Source: Hyphomicrobium denitrificans ATCC 51888
GTDB lineage: Bacteria; Pseudomonadota; Alphaproteobacteria; Rhizobiales; Hyphomicrobiaceae
DNA length: 64,000 nt
NCBI RefSeq assembly: GCF_000143145.1
Contig: NC_014313.1
Span: 372,001 to 436,000 of the forward strand
Direction of reading: 5' to 3'
The notes below the pieces were generated by a model, which was given only the letters and a program-made list of their open reading frames with translations, did no database searches and had not been told where the DNA came from. Positions 24,357 through 32,603 of this stretch are shown one piece after another (positions within the stretch are counted from its first letter, which is position 1; each line of letters opens with the position of its first letter). A program made the translations under genes and the position numbers.

Positions 24357-25568
24357 TCAATTGCCACGGGCAAAAGTGAGCTGCATCGACGTTTTCAGCA
24401 GCTCATCGTACACGGCGAGCGTCAGGCGCTGCATTTTGAACGTTGAGAACATTTCCATCACGTGTCTGCGGGCGCGTGCGCCGATTTCGGCTCGTGCCGC
24501 GTCGCCGAGCGAGAGCGCTTCAAGCAGTACGCTTTCGTAATTGTCGATATCGCCAGGTGCGACGAGCCATCCTGTTCGATCACTCGCAGCAACGCGCGGC
24601 GGTGCGAGTACGGTTTCGGGCGGCGCTCCGATGTTGGTCGAGATCACGGGACACGCCATCGCCTGCGCTTCTGCAGCGGCGCGGCCGAAAGCCTCTGGTT
24701 CGTTCGATGCAACGAATGCGATATGCGAGGCTGAGAAGGCTGCGGGTATATCATCGACGTGGCCGACGAGGCGTACGATACCTTCGAGCCCCGTGCTCGC
24801 GATCTGGTCCAACAGTCCCTGGCGATAGTCGTCGCGGCCTTGGGCGTCGCCCGCGAGAATGAAAACGCAATCACGGACCTTGTCGCGAATGCGCGCGGCG
24901 GCTGCGATGACGTCGCCCTGGCCTTTCCATTTGGTCAAGCGCGCGGCGTGCAGAACGATGCGCTGGTCGTCGGCCACGCCCCACTTGTCGCGCAATTTTT
25001 TAACGCGCTCCGCCGAAACGACTGCGGGATCGAACGCATCGAGATCGACGCCGCGATAAATGACGCGGATGCGCTCCTCCGGAGTGGCGTAGCGCTTCTT
25101 CACGATGTCGGCGGTGTAGCGAGAATTTGCGATCACGATATCGCCGCGCGCCATGACACTATTATAGAGGCGCTTGGCGCGGCCTTTCTCATTATAAATG
25201 CCGTGATACGTCGTGACGAACGGCAGTTTCGCGCGCCGCGCTGCGATGAGCGCGCTCCACGCCGGTGCGCGGCTTCGCGCGTGAATGAGGTCGACGTTCT
25301 CCTTGCGCGCGATGCGTTCGATCGCGGTGGCGTTGGCAAGAAGCTTCATCGGATTTTTCGTCGCTGCAGGGAAGATCACCAACTCGCCGCCGACTGAGGC
25401 AAGGCGATCTGCCATGCGTCCGCCCTCGCTCAGAACGATTGCGCGTCCGCCTGCGCGAACGACGGCGGCGGCGATCTCGATCGCCGACAATTCGGCGCCG
25501 CCGGTGGCGAGTTCCGGAATGATCTGCAATATGGTAGGGCGCTTCAGGCCCATGAGCTCACGGCCCAT
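24357..25568 (-). CDS. GT4-family glycosyltransferase
   Basis: A 403-aa GT-B enzyme. The N-terminal domain opens with LQIIPELATGGAELSAIEIA, the usual acceptor-side loop. The C-terminal domain shows VIYRGVDLDAFDP and the E-x7-E motif in EAFGRAAAEAQAMACPVISTNIGAPPETV. It probably adds a sugar to a lipid- or protein-linked glycan at the inner face of the membrane. ATG 25568 has GGAG 6 bases upstream. It is divergent from the hydrolase at 25586, with only 17 bases between the start codons. Confidence 0.88.
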   Translation of the reverse strand: MGRELMGLKRPTILQIIPELATGGAELSAIEIAAAVVRAGGRAIVLSEGGRMADRLASVGGELVIFPAATKNPMKLLANATAIERIARKENVDLIHARSRAPAWSALIAARRAKLPFVTTYHGIYNEKGRAKRLYNSVMARGDIVIANSRYTADIVKKRYATPEERIRVIYRGVDLDAFDPAVVSAERVKKLRDKWGVADDQRIVLHAARLTKWKGQGDVIAAAARIRDKVRDCVFILAGDAQGRDDYRQGLLDQIASTGLEGIVRLVGHVDDIPAAFSASHIAFVASNEPEAFGRAAAEAQAMACPVISTNIGAPPETVLAPPRVAASDRTGWLVAPGDIDNYESVLLEALSLGDAARAEIGARARRHVMEMFSTFKMQRLTLAVYDELLKTSMQLTFARGN

Positions 25569-25585
25569 GAATCGCTCCAATCGAA

Positions 25586-26389
25586 ATGACGAGGTTGTTT
25601 AAGGTGCCAGGCGACGAACCGCAAACGCTGATCGTTGGAGACGGCAAGGGACAGCGCCGCATCGCCTATCGCACGGCGGTCTCCGGCACCGCAAACGCGA
25701 CGGGGCTGTTCTGGCTTTCCGGCTTTATGTCCGACATGGCTTCGACGAAGGCTGTGGCCGTTGCGGAATGGGCTGCGGCGCGCGGGCTTTCCTCGACGCG
25801 TTTCGATTACTCGGGGCACGGCGTCTCCGATGGGCCGTTTACGGACGGGACAATCGGACGCTGGCTCGAAGAAGCCTGTGCGGTGTTCACGCGCGTCACG
25901 TCGGGCCCGCAGGTGATCATCGGGTCGAGCATGGGCGGGCATATCGCGCTGCTGCTTCTGCGCAAGCTTGTGCGCGAGCAGCCGGCGGATGCTCAGCGCG
26001 TCAAAGGGCTGGTTCTCATCGCGCCCGCGTGGGACATGACGGAAGAGCTGATGTGGAAGCGCTTCGGCGATGAAGCGCGGCGCGCCATTCTCGAACGCGG
26101 CGTATATGAGCAGCCGTCGGCTTATGGTTCGCCGTATCCGATCACGCGCGGGCTGATCGAGGATGGTCGCAAGCATCTTCTGGCGCGCGAGCCGTTCGAT
26201 CCGGGACGGCCGATCGCGATCCTCCAGGGGCTGCAGGATCCGGATGTTCCGGCTGTGCATACGCGCGAGCTAACGGAATTTCTAACCGGCGGTCATGTCA
26301 AACTCGTCGAGATCGCGGACGGCGAGCATCGTCTCTCGCGGCCGCAGGATCTGGCGTTGCTGTTCGATGAAATCGGCAAGCTCATCTAG
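25586..26389 (+). CDS. alpha/beta hydrolase
   Basis: A 267-aa soluble enzyme with the alpha/beta-hydrolase fold. The nucleophile elbow is GSSMGG (about residues 112-117). A plausible acid is the Asp in LQGLQDPDVP (about residue 218), and the base is the His in ADGEHRLSRP (about residue 250). The oxyanion region is WLSGFMSDM near residue 44. The substrate cannot be told. The ATG at 25586 lacks a clear ribosome-binding site; GTG at 25604 with GAGG upstream is an alternative. Confidence 0.85.
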   Translation: MTRLFKVPGDEPQTLIVGDGKGQRRIAYRTAVSGTANATGLFWLSGFMSDMASTKAVAVAEWAAARGLSSTRFDYSGHGVSDGPFTDGTIGRWLEEACAVFTRVTSGPQVIIGSSMGGHIALLLLRKLVREQPADAQRVKGLVLIAPAWDMTEELMWKRFGDEARRAILERGVYEQPSAYGSPYPITRGLIEDGRKHLLAREPFDPGRPIAILQGLQDPDVPAVHTRELTEFLTGGHVKLVEIADGEHRLSRPQDLALLFDEIGKLI

Positions 26390-26400
26390 CGGCGACGCCG

Positions 26401-27363
26401 TTATTTGCCGTCGGCGGAATTGTCGTTGTTGCTGTCTTGCAGACCTTCCGCGACGGCATCCTCGAGCGCCGATGCTCCGACCTGTTGTGCGGTCATTTCA
26501 GGCACGACCCACATGCGGAATGCGTGGGTTACAAGCGCATTATCGCACGTCAGATCGCCGTTGAGCTTCCGGCATGTGGAATCTGCGGCAACGGTATAGG
26601 CGCCATCGGAAACGCCGCGGCTTTCTCCGACCTCGACGACCTGGATCTGGGTTTCGGGTTGAAACGCGACGTTGCGAAATGCGCAGGCGGATTTGCCGCT
26701 GCAAGAGTCGCCGGTTGGCGTTTCCGTCGTCTTGAGCGCGACGGCCTCGGAGCGCGGCATCGGTTTGGCGGGCGAATCCAAGCCGTTCGAAATCCAGCAT
26801 TGCTGGTCGAAGCAGATGATCGGATCGGATTTCACGTGCGCCTGCTCGGTGTCGTCCGGATCGAGCACGATCAGCACGGTCGCACGCGTGTCAGGACGTG
26901 CGGGCACAGCGTCCGGCACAGTTGCTGCTTTCGTATCGGCCGTTTGACGCCGCTGGATCATAGCCGGCTGAGCGGGAGCGACCGGTTTCGCGGCGGGTTC
27001 GGTTGTTTGTGGCGGCGCCGGAGGCGGATTAACGATGGGTTCCGGCGCTGCGGAGGGAGCAGGCTGCGCGATCACGAGCGGAGCGGGCTCTGCAATTACT
27101 TTGCGGCGCTCGGCTTGCTCGGCCCGTGCGTTTTCAAGCATCTCCGTTTCGTAGTCGAGGCCGGGTGCCGTCGGCTCCGATTTTGTGATGCGCGCAGGCT
27201 TCGGCTTGGCGCGCGGCGGCGCGGGTGCCGCTCGATCGGCATCAATGAATTTCTGCGCGATGGCCTGCGCCGGATCGATGGGTTCGGCCGCTGCCGGGCG
27301 CGATGATAGGGGCGACGCTGCCAGCATGGTCAGCACGGTGCTTATGACAACGATAGCCCGCAT
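26401..27363 (-). CDS. secreted Pro/Ala-rich protein with six-cysteine C-terminal domain
   Basis: A 320-aa exported protein. The signal peptide spans residues 1-25 (cleavage after AAA). Residues 35-155 are a Pro/Ala-rich, probably extended spacer. The C-terminal 150 residues form a compact part with three close cysteine pairs: CFDQQC, CSGKSAC and CRKLNGDLTC, suggesting three disulphides. I do not recognise the domain. The ATG at 27363 is chosen because the signal peptide begins there. It is convergent with the alpha/beta hydrolase (11 bases between stops). Confidence 0.7.
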   Translation of the reverse strand: MRAIVVISTVLTMLAASPLSSRPAAAEPIDPAQAIAQKFIDADRAAPAPPRAKPKPARITKSEPTAPGLDYETEMLENARAEQAERRKVIAEPAPLVIAQPAPSAAPEPIVNPPPAPPQTTEPAAKPVAPAQPAMIQRRQTADTKAATVPDAVPARPDTRATVLIVLDPDDTEQAHVKSDPIICFDQQCWISNGLDSPAKPMPRSEAVALKTTETPTGDSCSGKSACAFRNVAFQPETQIQVVEVGESRGVSDGAYTVAADSTCRKLNGDLTCDNALVTHAFRMWVVPEMTAQQVGASALEDAVAEGLQDSNNDNSADGK

Positions 27364-27482
27364 AATAATTCGCCCGCATTCGAAACGCCGGCGCTCGAAG
27401 TGCGCGGCGTCGATGAGAGCATATGTATGCCTCATTCCGGCGGAATGGCGGAGAACGTGTGACGATCGTAAAAAATTCGGAA

Positions 27483-28346
27483 TTATGAAGTGGCGATGGC
27501 TTTAAGGCCTTCGATGTAGGTGGGATATGCGAGCTTGACGCCCAGGTCGTTTTTCATGCGCGCATTCGAGACTTTTTTGCTTTCGGCGTAGAAGCTGCGC
27601 GCCATCGGCGACAGGCTAGCGTCGGTCGGATCGGTGGCTGGCGGGCAGGGGACGCCTAAAATTTCCGCGCCGTACGCAATGACGTCCTGAGGCGGGGCGG
27701 GCAAATCATCGGTGACGTTGAAGACGTGAATGCCGGAGGCAAGCCCGAGGGCGGCTTCGGTTGCAGTTGCGATGTCGTCGACGTGGACGCGATTGGTGAC
27801 CTGGCCGGGTTTGAAAATCCGGCGGGCTTTGCCTGCGCGGAGCTGGTCGATGGCGCTGCGGCCCGGACCGTAAATTCCGGGGAGGCGCAGGACGACAATC
27901 GTCTTGCCGCTCGCGCGGCCAAGTTCGATCCAGGCGTTCTCGGCGTCGAGGCGGCGCTTGCCGCGGTCCGTGACGGGCCCCGGCGGAGTCGTTTCGTCGA
28001 CCCATTCACCCTTTGAATCGCCGTAGACGCTGATCGAAGAAAAATATCCGATCCACGCAATCGAGGGGCTCGCAGCGATGTCCGATGCGTAGACGCGGTA
28101 AGCCGGATCGCCGTCCTCGCCGGGCGGAATGGACAGCAGGATGTGCGTTGATCGGCTGAGTGCATCGGCGATGGCGGAATCGCGTTCGCGTCCGTCGAAT
28201 ACGAAGGCTTCGTATCCGTGCTGCTTCAAGGCTTCCGCCTTTTCAGCGGTCGTCGCAGTGCCGGAAATGCTCCAGCCTTTTGCGGCGAGGCGGCGCGAGA
28301 GTACGCCCGCGCTGTAGCCCAGGCCGAAGCAAAAAAGTCGGTTCAT
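27483..28346 (-). CDS. NAD(P)-dependent epimerase/dehydratase-like (SDR) protein
   Basis: A 287-aa extended SDR of the YeeZ-like kind. The dinucleotide-binding loop is FGLGYSAGVLSRRLAAKG (residues 5-22). YFSSISVYGD carries the Ser/Tyr active-site region, and GIYGPGRS is a family feature. The usual Y-x3-K pair is not clear (GKRRLDAENAW takes its place), so the reaction is uncertain. Its ATG overlaps the queG stop by 4 bases (28343-28346), indicating translational coupling. Confidence 0.8.
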   Translation of the reverse strand: MNRLFCFGLGYSAGVLSRRLAAKGWSISGTATTAEKAEALKQHGYEAFVFDGRERDSAIADALSRSTHILLSIPPGEDGDPAYRVYASDIAASPSIAWIGYFSSISVYGDSKGEWVDETTPPGPVTDRGKRRLDAENAWIELGRASGKTIVVLRLPGIYGPGRSAIDQLRAGKARRIFKPGQVTNRVHVDDIATATEAALGLASGIHVFNVTDDLPAPPQDVIAYGAEILGVPCPPATDPTDASLSPMARSFYAESKKVSNARMKNDLGVKLAYPTYIEGLKAIATS

Positions 28347-29500
28347 GCGGAATGTCCTTCGAGGGGCTGAGCCCATTCGCGCGCGACATCGGGATCGGCT
28401 TCGCGCGCTTCGTAGCGGGATTTAAAGGGTGCGAACTCTTCTTCGCGCATCAGACGTTTTGCCGACCAGATCGCCATGGCGCGAACAAGCGGAGACTCGT
28501 CTTCGAATAGCGGTGTGATCAAGCGCAGCAACGATCGATCGCCGGAGTTTCCAGCTGCGATAAGCGTGTTGCGGATGATGCGGTTGCGTCCCGTGCGTTT
28601 CACCGGCGTTCCCGCAAAGCGTTGGCGAAACGCGGCATCGTCGAGCGCCAGCAGATCGGTAAGCGGCGGGTTGTCGGTCGCGGGCTGCGCGGCGAAGCGG
28701 ATCTCGGTCGCGGCGGAGGCAAATTTATTCCACGGGCAGACGGCGAGGCAGTCGTCGCAGCCGAATACGCGATTGCCCATCGGCTCGCGAAATTCCAGCG
28801 GGATATGACCTTTGTGCTCGATTGACAGGTAGGCGAGACAGCGGCGTGCATCGAGCTGATACGGAGCCGGAAACGCCTTCGTCGGGCAGATGTCGAGACA
28901 ACGCGTGCAGGAGCCGCAGCGGCTGACTTCTTCGGCATCCGGTGCGAGGGCCGCCGTCGTCAGGATCGCGCCGAGAAAGAGCCAGTCGCCATGCTCGCGC
29001 GAAACAAGAACTGTATGTTTGCCCTGCCAGCCGAGGCCCGCCCTCATCGCGAGCGGCTTCTCCATCAATGGAGCGGTGTCGACGAAGACCTTGACGTCGG
29101 CGCCCGATTTCGCCGCGAAGGTGCGCGCCAGTGATTTGATTTTTTTCTTCACGACGTCGTGGTAGTCGCGGCCCTTCGCATAGACCGAGATGACACCGCG
29201 GTCGCGCTCGGCAAGGGCATCGAGCGGGTTGTCGGGCGGCGCGTAAGACTGGCCGATCATGATCGCGCTTTTCGCTTCCGGCCAAAGGCGATTGGGATCG
29301 CCGCGCCGGTCGGCGTTCTCTTCCATCCAGTCCATGTCGCCGTGGCGGCCATGTTTCAGAAAATAATCGAGCCGTTCGGCAAGCTCGCCCGAGGCGTCGA
29401 GCCGCGCGATGCCGATAGCGTCGAGGCCGAGCTTGCGCGCCTCGTCGCGGAGCATGACGTTCAGGTCAGTTGCGGCGGTAACGCTATCGAGCACGGTCAA
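28343..29500 (-). CDS. queG: epoxyqueuosine reductase
   Basis: A 385-aa cobalamin-dependent iron-sulphur enzyme that makes the last step of queuosine synthesis for tRNA position 34. Two 4Fe-4S clusters are seen: CGSCTRCLDICP (residues 195-206) and CDDCLAVCPWNKF (residues 248-260). The proposed catalytic Asp is in VDTAPLMEK (about residue 141). HEAT-like repeats end the protein. The start is uncertain: TTG 29500 gives the full length; Met16 (29455) is an alternative. It lies 21 bases after the GST gene and overlaps the SDR gene. Confidence 0.94.
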   Translation of the reverse strand: MTVLDSVTAATDLNVMLRDEARKLGLDAIGIARLDASGELAERLDYFLKHGRHGDMDWMEENADRRGDPNRLWPEAKSAIMIGQSYAPPDNPLDALAERDRGVISVYAKGRDYHDVVKKKIKSLARTFAAKSGADVKVFVDTAPLMEKPLAMRAGLGWQGKHTVLVSREHGDWLFLGAILTTAALAPDAEEVSRCGSCTRCLDICPTKAFPAPYQLDARRCLAYLSIEHKGHIPLEFREPMGNRVFGCDDCLAVCPWNKFASAATEIRFAAQPATDNPPLTDLLALDDAAFRQRFAGTPVKRTGRNRIIRNTLIAAGNSGDRSLLRLITPLFEDESPLVRAMAIWSAKRLMREEEFAPFKSRYEAREADPDVAREWAQPLEGHSA

Positions 29501-29521
29501 CGGCCAAGGCCAAACTACGGG

Positions 29522-30226
29522 TCAAAAATCGAGGTCCGAATACGCGAGCGGCGGCGAGGAGCCCGGCACGCGATCAGCAAGGAGCGCGCGGAACGACGGC
29601 CGCGACTTGATCTTCTGATACCAAGCCTTGACCGCGGGATACTCGTGCCAGGGCATCTCGCCCAGATAGTCCACGATAGAGATATGCGCCGCCGCTGCGA
29701 AATCGGCAAAGCTCAAATCGTCGCCCGCCAGCCAGCGCCGCGCATCGGCGAGATAACCCGTATAGGCGAGATGGTAACGAAGATTGGCGCGGACGGCGCG
29801 CAGAATGGCGGGATCGGGGGCTGCGCCGCCCGACGGCTGCATCGTCTGGTAAACCTTTTCGTTCAGCAGTTCACGCGAGACCTCGCGGTCGAATTTGCCG
29901 TGAAACCAGTCGACGAGACGGCGAACTTCGGCGCGGTCCTCGCGATTGCCGGGAAATAGCGGCGGCGGTTTCGGGCCCATGACCGAGGCGCTTGGCACGG
30001 GCTCGTCGCCGATGAACTCTGAAATCGAATAAGCGCCGCACAGCGTCAGGCCGTTGTCGTATTCGAGAACGGGCATCTCGCCGGCCGGATTTTTCGCCAG
30101 GAAGCCTTTCCGCCATTCCCACGGATTTTCGTCGAGCAGCGTCACCTCGACGCCGTATTCGGCGAGCGCGAGGCGGATCGAGCGGGAACGCGGGCAAAGC
30201 CGGTATTGTGTCAAGCGTGTGGGCAT
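29522..30226 (-). CDS. glutathione S-transferase family protein
   Basis: A 234-aa protein with a thioredoxin-like N-terminal domain (YRLCPRSRSIRLALAEYGVEVTLLDENPW, then NPAGEMPVLEYDNGLTLCGAYSISEFI, containing the cis-Pro and the E/S glutathione-binding pair) and an all-helical C-terminal domain (LAGDDLSFADFAAAAHISIVDYLGEM). The CPRS motif sits where the catalytic residue lies. It heads an apparent operon GST-queG-SDR. The substrate is unknown. Confidence 0.88.
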   Translation of the reverse strand: MPTRLTQYRLCPRSRSIRLALAEYGVEVTLLDENPWEWRKGFLAKNPAGEMPVLEYDNGLTLCGAYSISEFIGDEPVPSASVMGPKPPPLFPGNREDRAEVRRLVDWFHGKFDREVSRELLNEKVYQTMQPSGGAAPDPAILRAVRANLRYHLAYTGYLADARRWLAGDDLSFADFAAAAHISIVDYLGEMPWHEYPAVKAWYQKIKSRPSFRALLADRVPGSSPPLAYSDLDF

Positions 30227-30366
30227 CGGGCCTCTTCGATTGCGACGCAGCGACTATACCTTCGGCCTAGGCCGATTCGAAGGCATCAGTGCCAAAACCG
30301 GAGCTATGGCGCGGAGGCGAATTCTGCTAACGCTCCCGCGGTTGTGCCTGAGGGGGAATAGATTTC

Positions 30367-31164
30367 ATGCATTCTTGGGAAGCCTTGCTGCTCGGGCTGA
30401 TCGAGGGATTGACCGAGTTTCTCCCGGTCTCATCGACCGCGCACCTTCTGCTGACGGAGGAATTGCTCGGTGTCAAATCGACGGGCCGGACGTTCGAGGT
30501 GCTCATTCAGCTCGGCGCGATCCTGGCGCTGCTGACGGTTTATTCCGGCCGTCTCTGGCATCTCGTTTCCGCGCTGCCGAGCGATGCGAGGTCGCGGCGT
30601 TTCGTGCTGGCGGTGCTCATCGCCTTTCTGCCAGCGGCGGTCATCGGCGCAGCCGCGCACAGCTTCATCAAGAATTATCTGTTCGAATCGCCGCTGATCA
30701 TCTGCATCGCGCTGGTGCTCGGCGGCATCGTTTTGCTGTTCATCGACCGGTTGCCGCTGAAGCCACGTTATCATGACGTGATGGATCTTCCGTTGCTCAG
30801 TGCGCTGGGTATCGGGTTCTGCCAGTGTCTCGCGATGATCCCGGGCGTGTCGCGTTCGGGCTCGTCGATCGTCGGCGCGATGCTTCTCGGCGCGGACAAG
30901 CGCACGGCTGCGGAATTCTCGTTCTTTCTCGCCATGCCCACGATGACCGGCGCGTTCGCCTACGATCTTTACAAGAACTGGTCGATTCTCACGCCGGACG
31001 ATGTCGGAATGATCGCAATCGGCTTCGTCGCTGCGTTCGTCGCGGGTGTCGTGGTCGTGCGCTATGCGCTCGATTTCATTGCGCGCCGCGGATTGTCGTT
31101 CTTCGGCTGGTGGCGGCTTCTCGTCGGCGGCGTCGGGCTCGGCGCGCTGGCGGTGCTGCATTGA
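30367..31164 (+). CDS. uppP: undecaprenyl-diphosphate phosphatase
   Basis: A 265-aa inner-membrane enzyme that recycles undecaprenyl pyrophosphate, the carrier of peptidoglycan and surface polysaccharides. Both family motifs are intact: [17 protein letters not shown] (residues about 14-30, with catalytic Glu and Ser) and [17 protein letters not shown] (about 160-176, with the essential Arg). About eight membrane segments follow the usual pattern. Length is normal. It stands alone and ends at a strong bidirectional terminator. Confidence 0.96.
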   Translation: MHSWEALLLGLIEGLTEFLPVSSTAHLLLTEELLGVKSTGRTFEVLIQLGAILALLTVYSGRLWHLVSALPSDARSRRFVLAVLIAFLPAAVIGAAAHSFIKNYLFESPLIICIALVLGGIVLLFIDRLPLKPRYHDVMDLPLLSALGIGFCQCLAMIPGVSRSGSSIVGAMLLGADKRTAAEFSFFLAMPTMTGAFAYDLYKNWSILTPDDVGMIAIGFVAAFVAGVVVVRYALDFIARRGLSFFGWWRLLVGGVGLGALAVLH

Positions 31165-31170
31165 TGCATA

Positions 31171-31200
31171 AAAAAACGCCCCGCGAACGGGGCGTTTTTT
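31171..31200. terminator. bidirectional intrinsic terminator between uppP and ptsN
   Basis: AAAAAACGCCCCG (31171-31183) pairs with CGGGGCGTTTTTT (31188-31200), loop CGAA. Each strand has a six-T tract after a GC stem, so it serves both convergent genes. Confidence 0.96.
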
Positions 31201-31227
31201 ATTGAAGACATTTGTCGAGCGACAGGG

Positions 31228-31692
31228 TCACGCGGCATTCGATGTCAGCGGCTTCGTCAGCACGAGACGCAATTCGTTGACATCCTTGGCATTGCGAAGG
31301 CCTTCGAGCGTTGCCGGATCGCGGATCAAACGCGAGATGCGTGCGAGCGCTTTCAGATGATCGCCGCCGGCCTGCTCGGGCGCGAGCAGGAAGAACAGCA
31401 GGTCGACAGGCTCGCCGTCATGGCTGTCGAATGGGATGGGCTTTTCGAGGCGTGCGAACAGGCAGGTAATCGCCTTGGCCATAGGGAGCTTGATGTGGGG
31501 TATCGCAATCCCACGGCCGAGGCTTGTGGAGCTTAGCCGCTCGCGCTGTAACAGAGCGGTGTAGATCTCATGCGCTGGAGCGCCCGTTGCGGCCTCGGCT
31601 TTGGTCGCCAGCGCCTGAAGCGCCTGCTTTTTGTCCTCTGCCTTCAGCCGCGGAACAATTCCGTCCGGGGCGAGCATGTCCTCGATATTCAT
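31228..31692 (-). CDS. ptsN: PTS IIA-like nitrogen-regulatory protein EIIA-Ntr
   Basis: A 154-aa phosphocarrier of the nitrogen PTS, which links nitrogen and carbon state to potassium uptake, PHB turnover and sigma-54-dependent processes. The phosphorylated His is in RGIAIPHIKLP at residue 66. The rest matches the family (LDFLLAPE-type segment DLLFFLLAPEQAGGDHLKALA). It is the last gene of the lpt-rpoN-hpf-ptsN cluster, 95 bases after hpf. Confidence 0.95.
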   Translation of the reverse strand: MNIEDMLAPDGIVPRLKAEDKKQALQALATKAEAATGAPAHEIYTALLQRERLSSTSLGRGIAIPHIKLPMAKAITCLFARLEKPIPFDSHDGEPVDLLFFLLAPEQAGGDHLKALARISRLIRDPATLEGLRNAKDVNELRLVLTKPLTSNAA

Positions 31693-31787
31693 CTAGGCTC
31701 CATAGAAAAAACAGCGCCGAGCCAATCGCGTCTTGCGACGCGCCCCACTCTCGCGGCCGGCGCTGGTGATCAAAGATCCGGTTGTCC

Positions 31788-32384
31788 TCAGTCTACAGGT
31801 TTTGCAGCGGCTGCCGTTTCTGCGTCTATCCAGCCAATGTTACCATCGTTACGCCGGTAAACGACATTCAGCCCCCCGTGGGCCGCATTCTTGAAAATCA
31901 TGAAAGGCGCTTCAGACAAATCGAGCTGCATGACCGCTTCGCTGACTGTCATGTGGCCGATGTTGCGTTGGCCTTCAGCGATGATAAGCGGATTCGCGTC
32001 GTGATGCTCCGGCTGATCCTCTTCCCCTACGCTCACGACATAGTCGCGCGCTTCCATGTCGATCTTGCGGCGCGCGGCTGCTTCCGGAGAGGAATGATTT
32101 TTGATCCGGCTCTTATAGCGCCGGACGCGGGACTCGAGACGGTGCGCCGCGGAATCGACGCTGGTGTAGGCATCGTCGCCTTCGCCGTGAGCTTCGAGCA
32201 GCAGACCGCTCGTCAAGCGCACGGAGCATGACGTTTTGAAGAAACCGCGCTCACGCTCCAGCCGGACGTGCCCATCGGGCACGCGGTCCAGATACTTGTT
32301 CAGCACCGTGTGAATCTTATCGCTGGCGTAAGCCTGGAATGCGTTTCCTGCGTCGAGATTCTTTCCGGTTATTTGGATTGTCAT
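31788..32384 (-). CDS. hpf: long-form ribosome hibernation promoting factor
   Basis: A 198-aa protein that pairs 70S ribosomes into inactive 100S particles in stationary phase. The N-terminal about 95 residues form the S30AE ribosome-binding domain (MTIQITGKNLDAGNAFQAYASDKI onward). The C-terminal about 55 residues form the dimerisation domain (MTVSEAVMQLDLSEAPFMIFKNAAHGGLNVVYRRNDGNIGWID), so this is the long type. The start at 32384 matches the family start; the longer frame from 32471 adds unrelated residues. It lies between rpoN and ptsN, as in most alphaproteobacteria. Confidence 0.95.
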   Translation of the reverse strand: MTIQITGKNLDAGNAFQAYASDKIHTVLNKYLDRVPDGHVRLERERGFFKTSCSVRLTSGLLLEAHGEGDDAYTSVDSAAHRLESRVRRYKSRIKNHSSPEAAARRKIDMEARDYVVSVGEEDQPEHHDANPLIIAEGQRNIGHMTVSEAVMQLDLSEAPFMIFKNAAHGGLNVVYRRNDGNIGWIDAETAAAAKPVD

Positions 32385-32603
32385 GGATGTCTGCACTCGC
32401 TGAAATCTGGGCTGTTTTCTACGTGCATTCCCACGCCGCGATTTGGCGACGTTCCCGATACACGATTGCAAGTGCGTTCGTCGGCGACAAGCCCATTATT
32501 TCGCCAAAGCGTTAGGCCGTGAGCGGATCGCTGTCAAATCACGCTTGGAGTATAAAATTACCTAAAAAATATAGTTCAATCAACGCGTTGTTTCTGATCT
32601 GCA

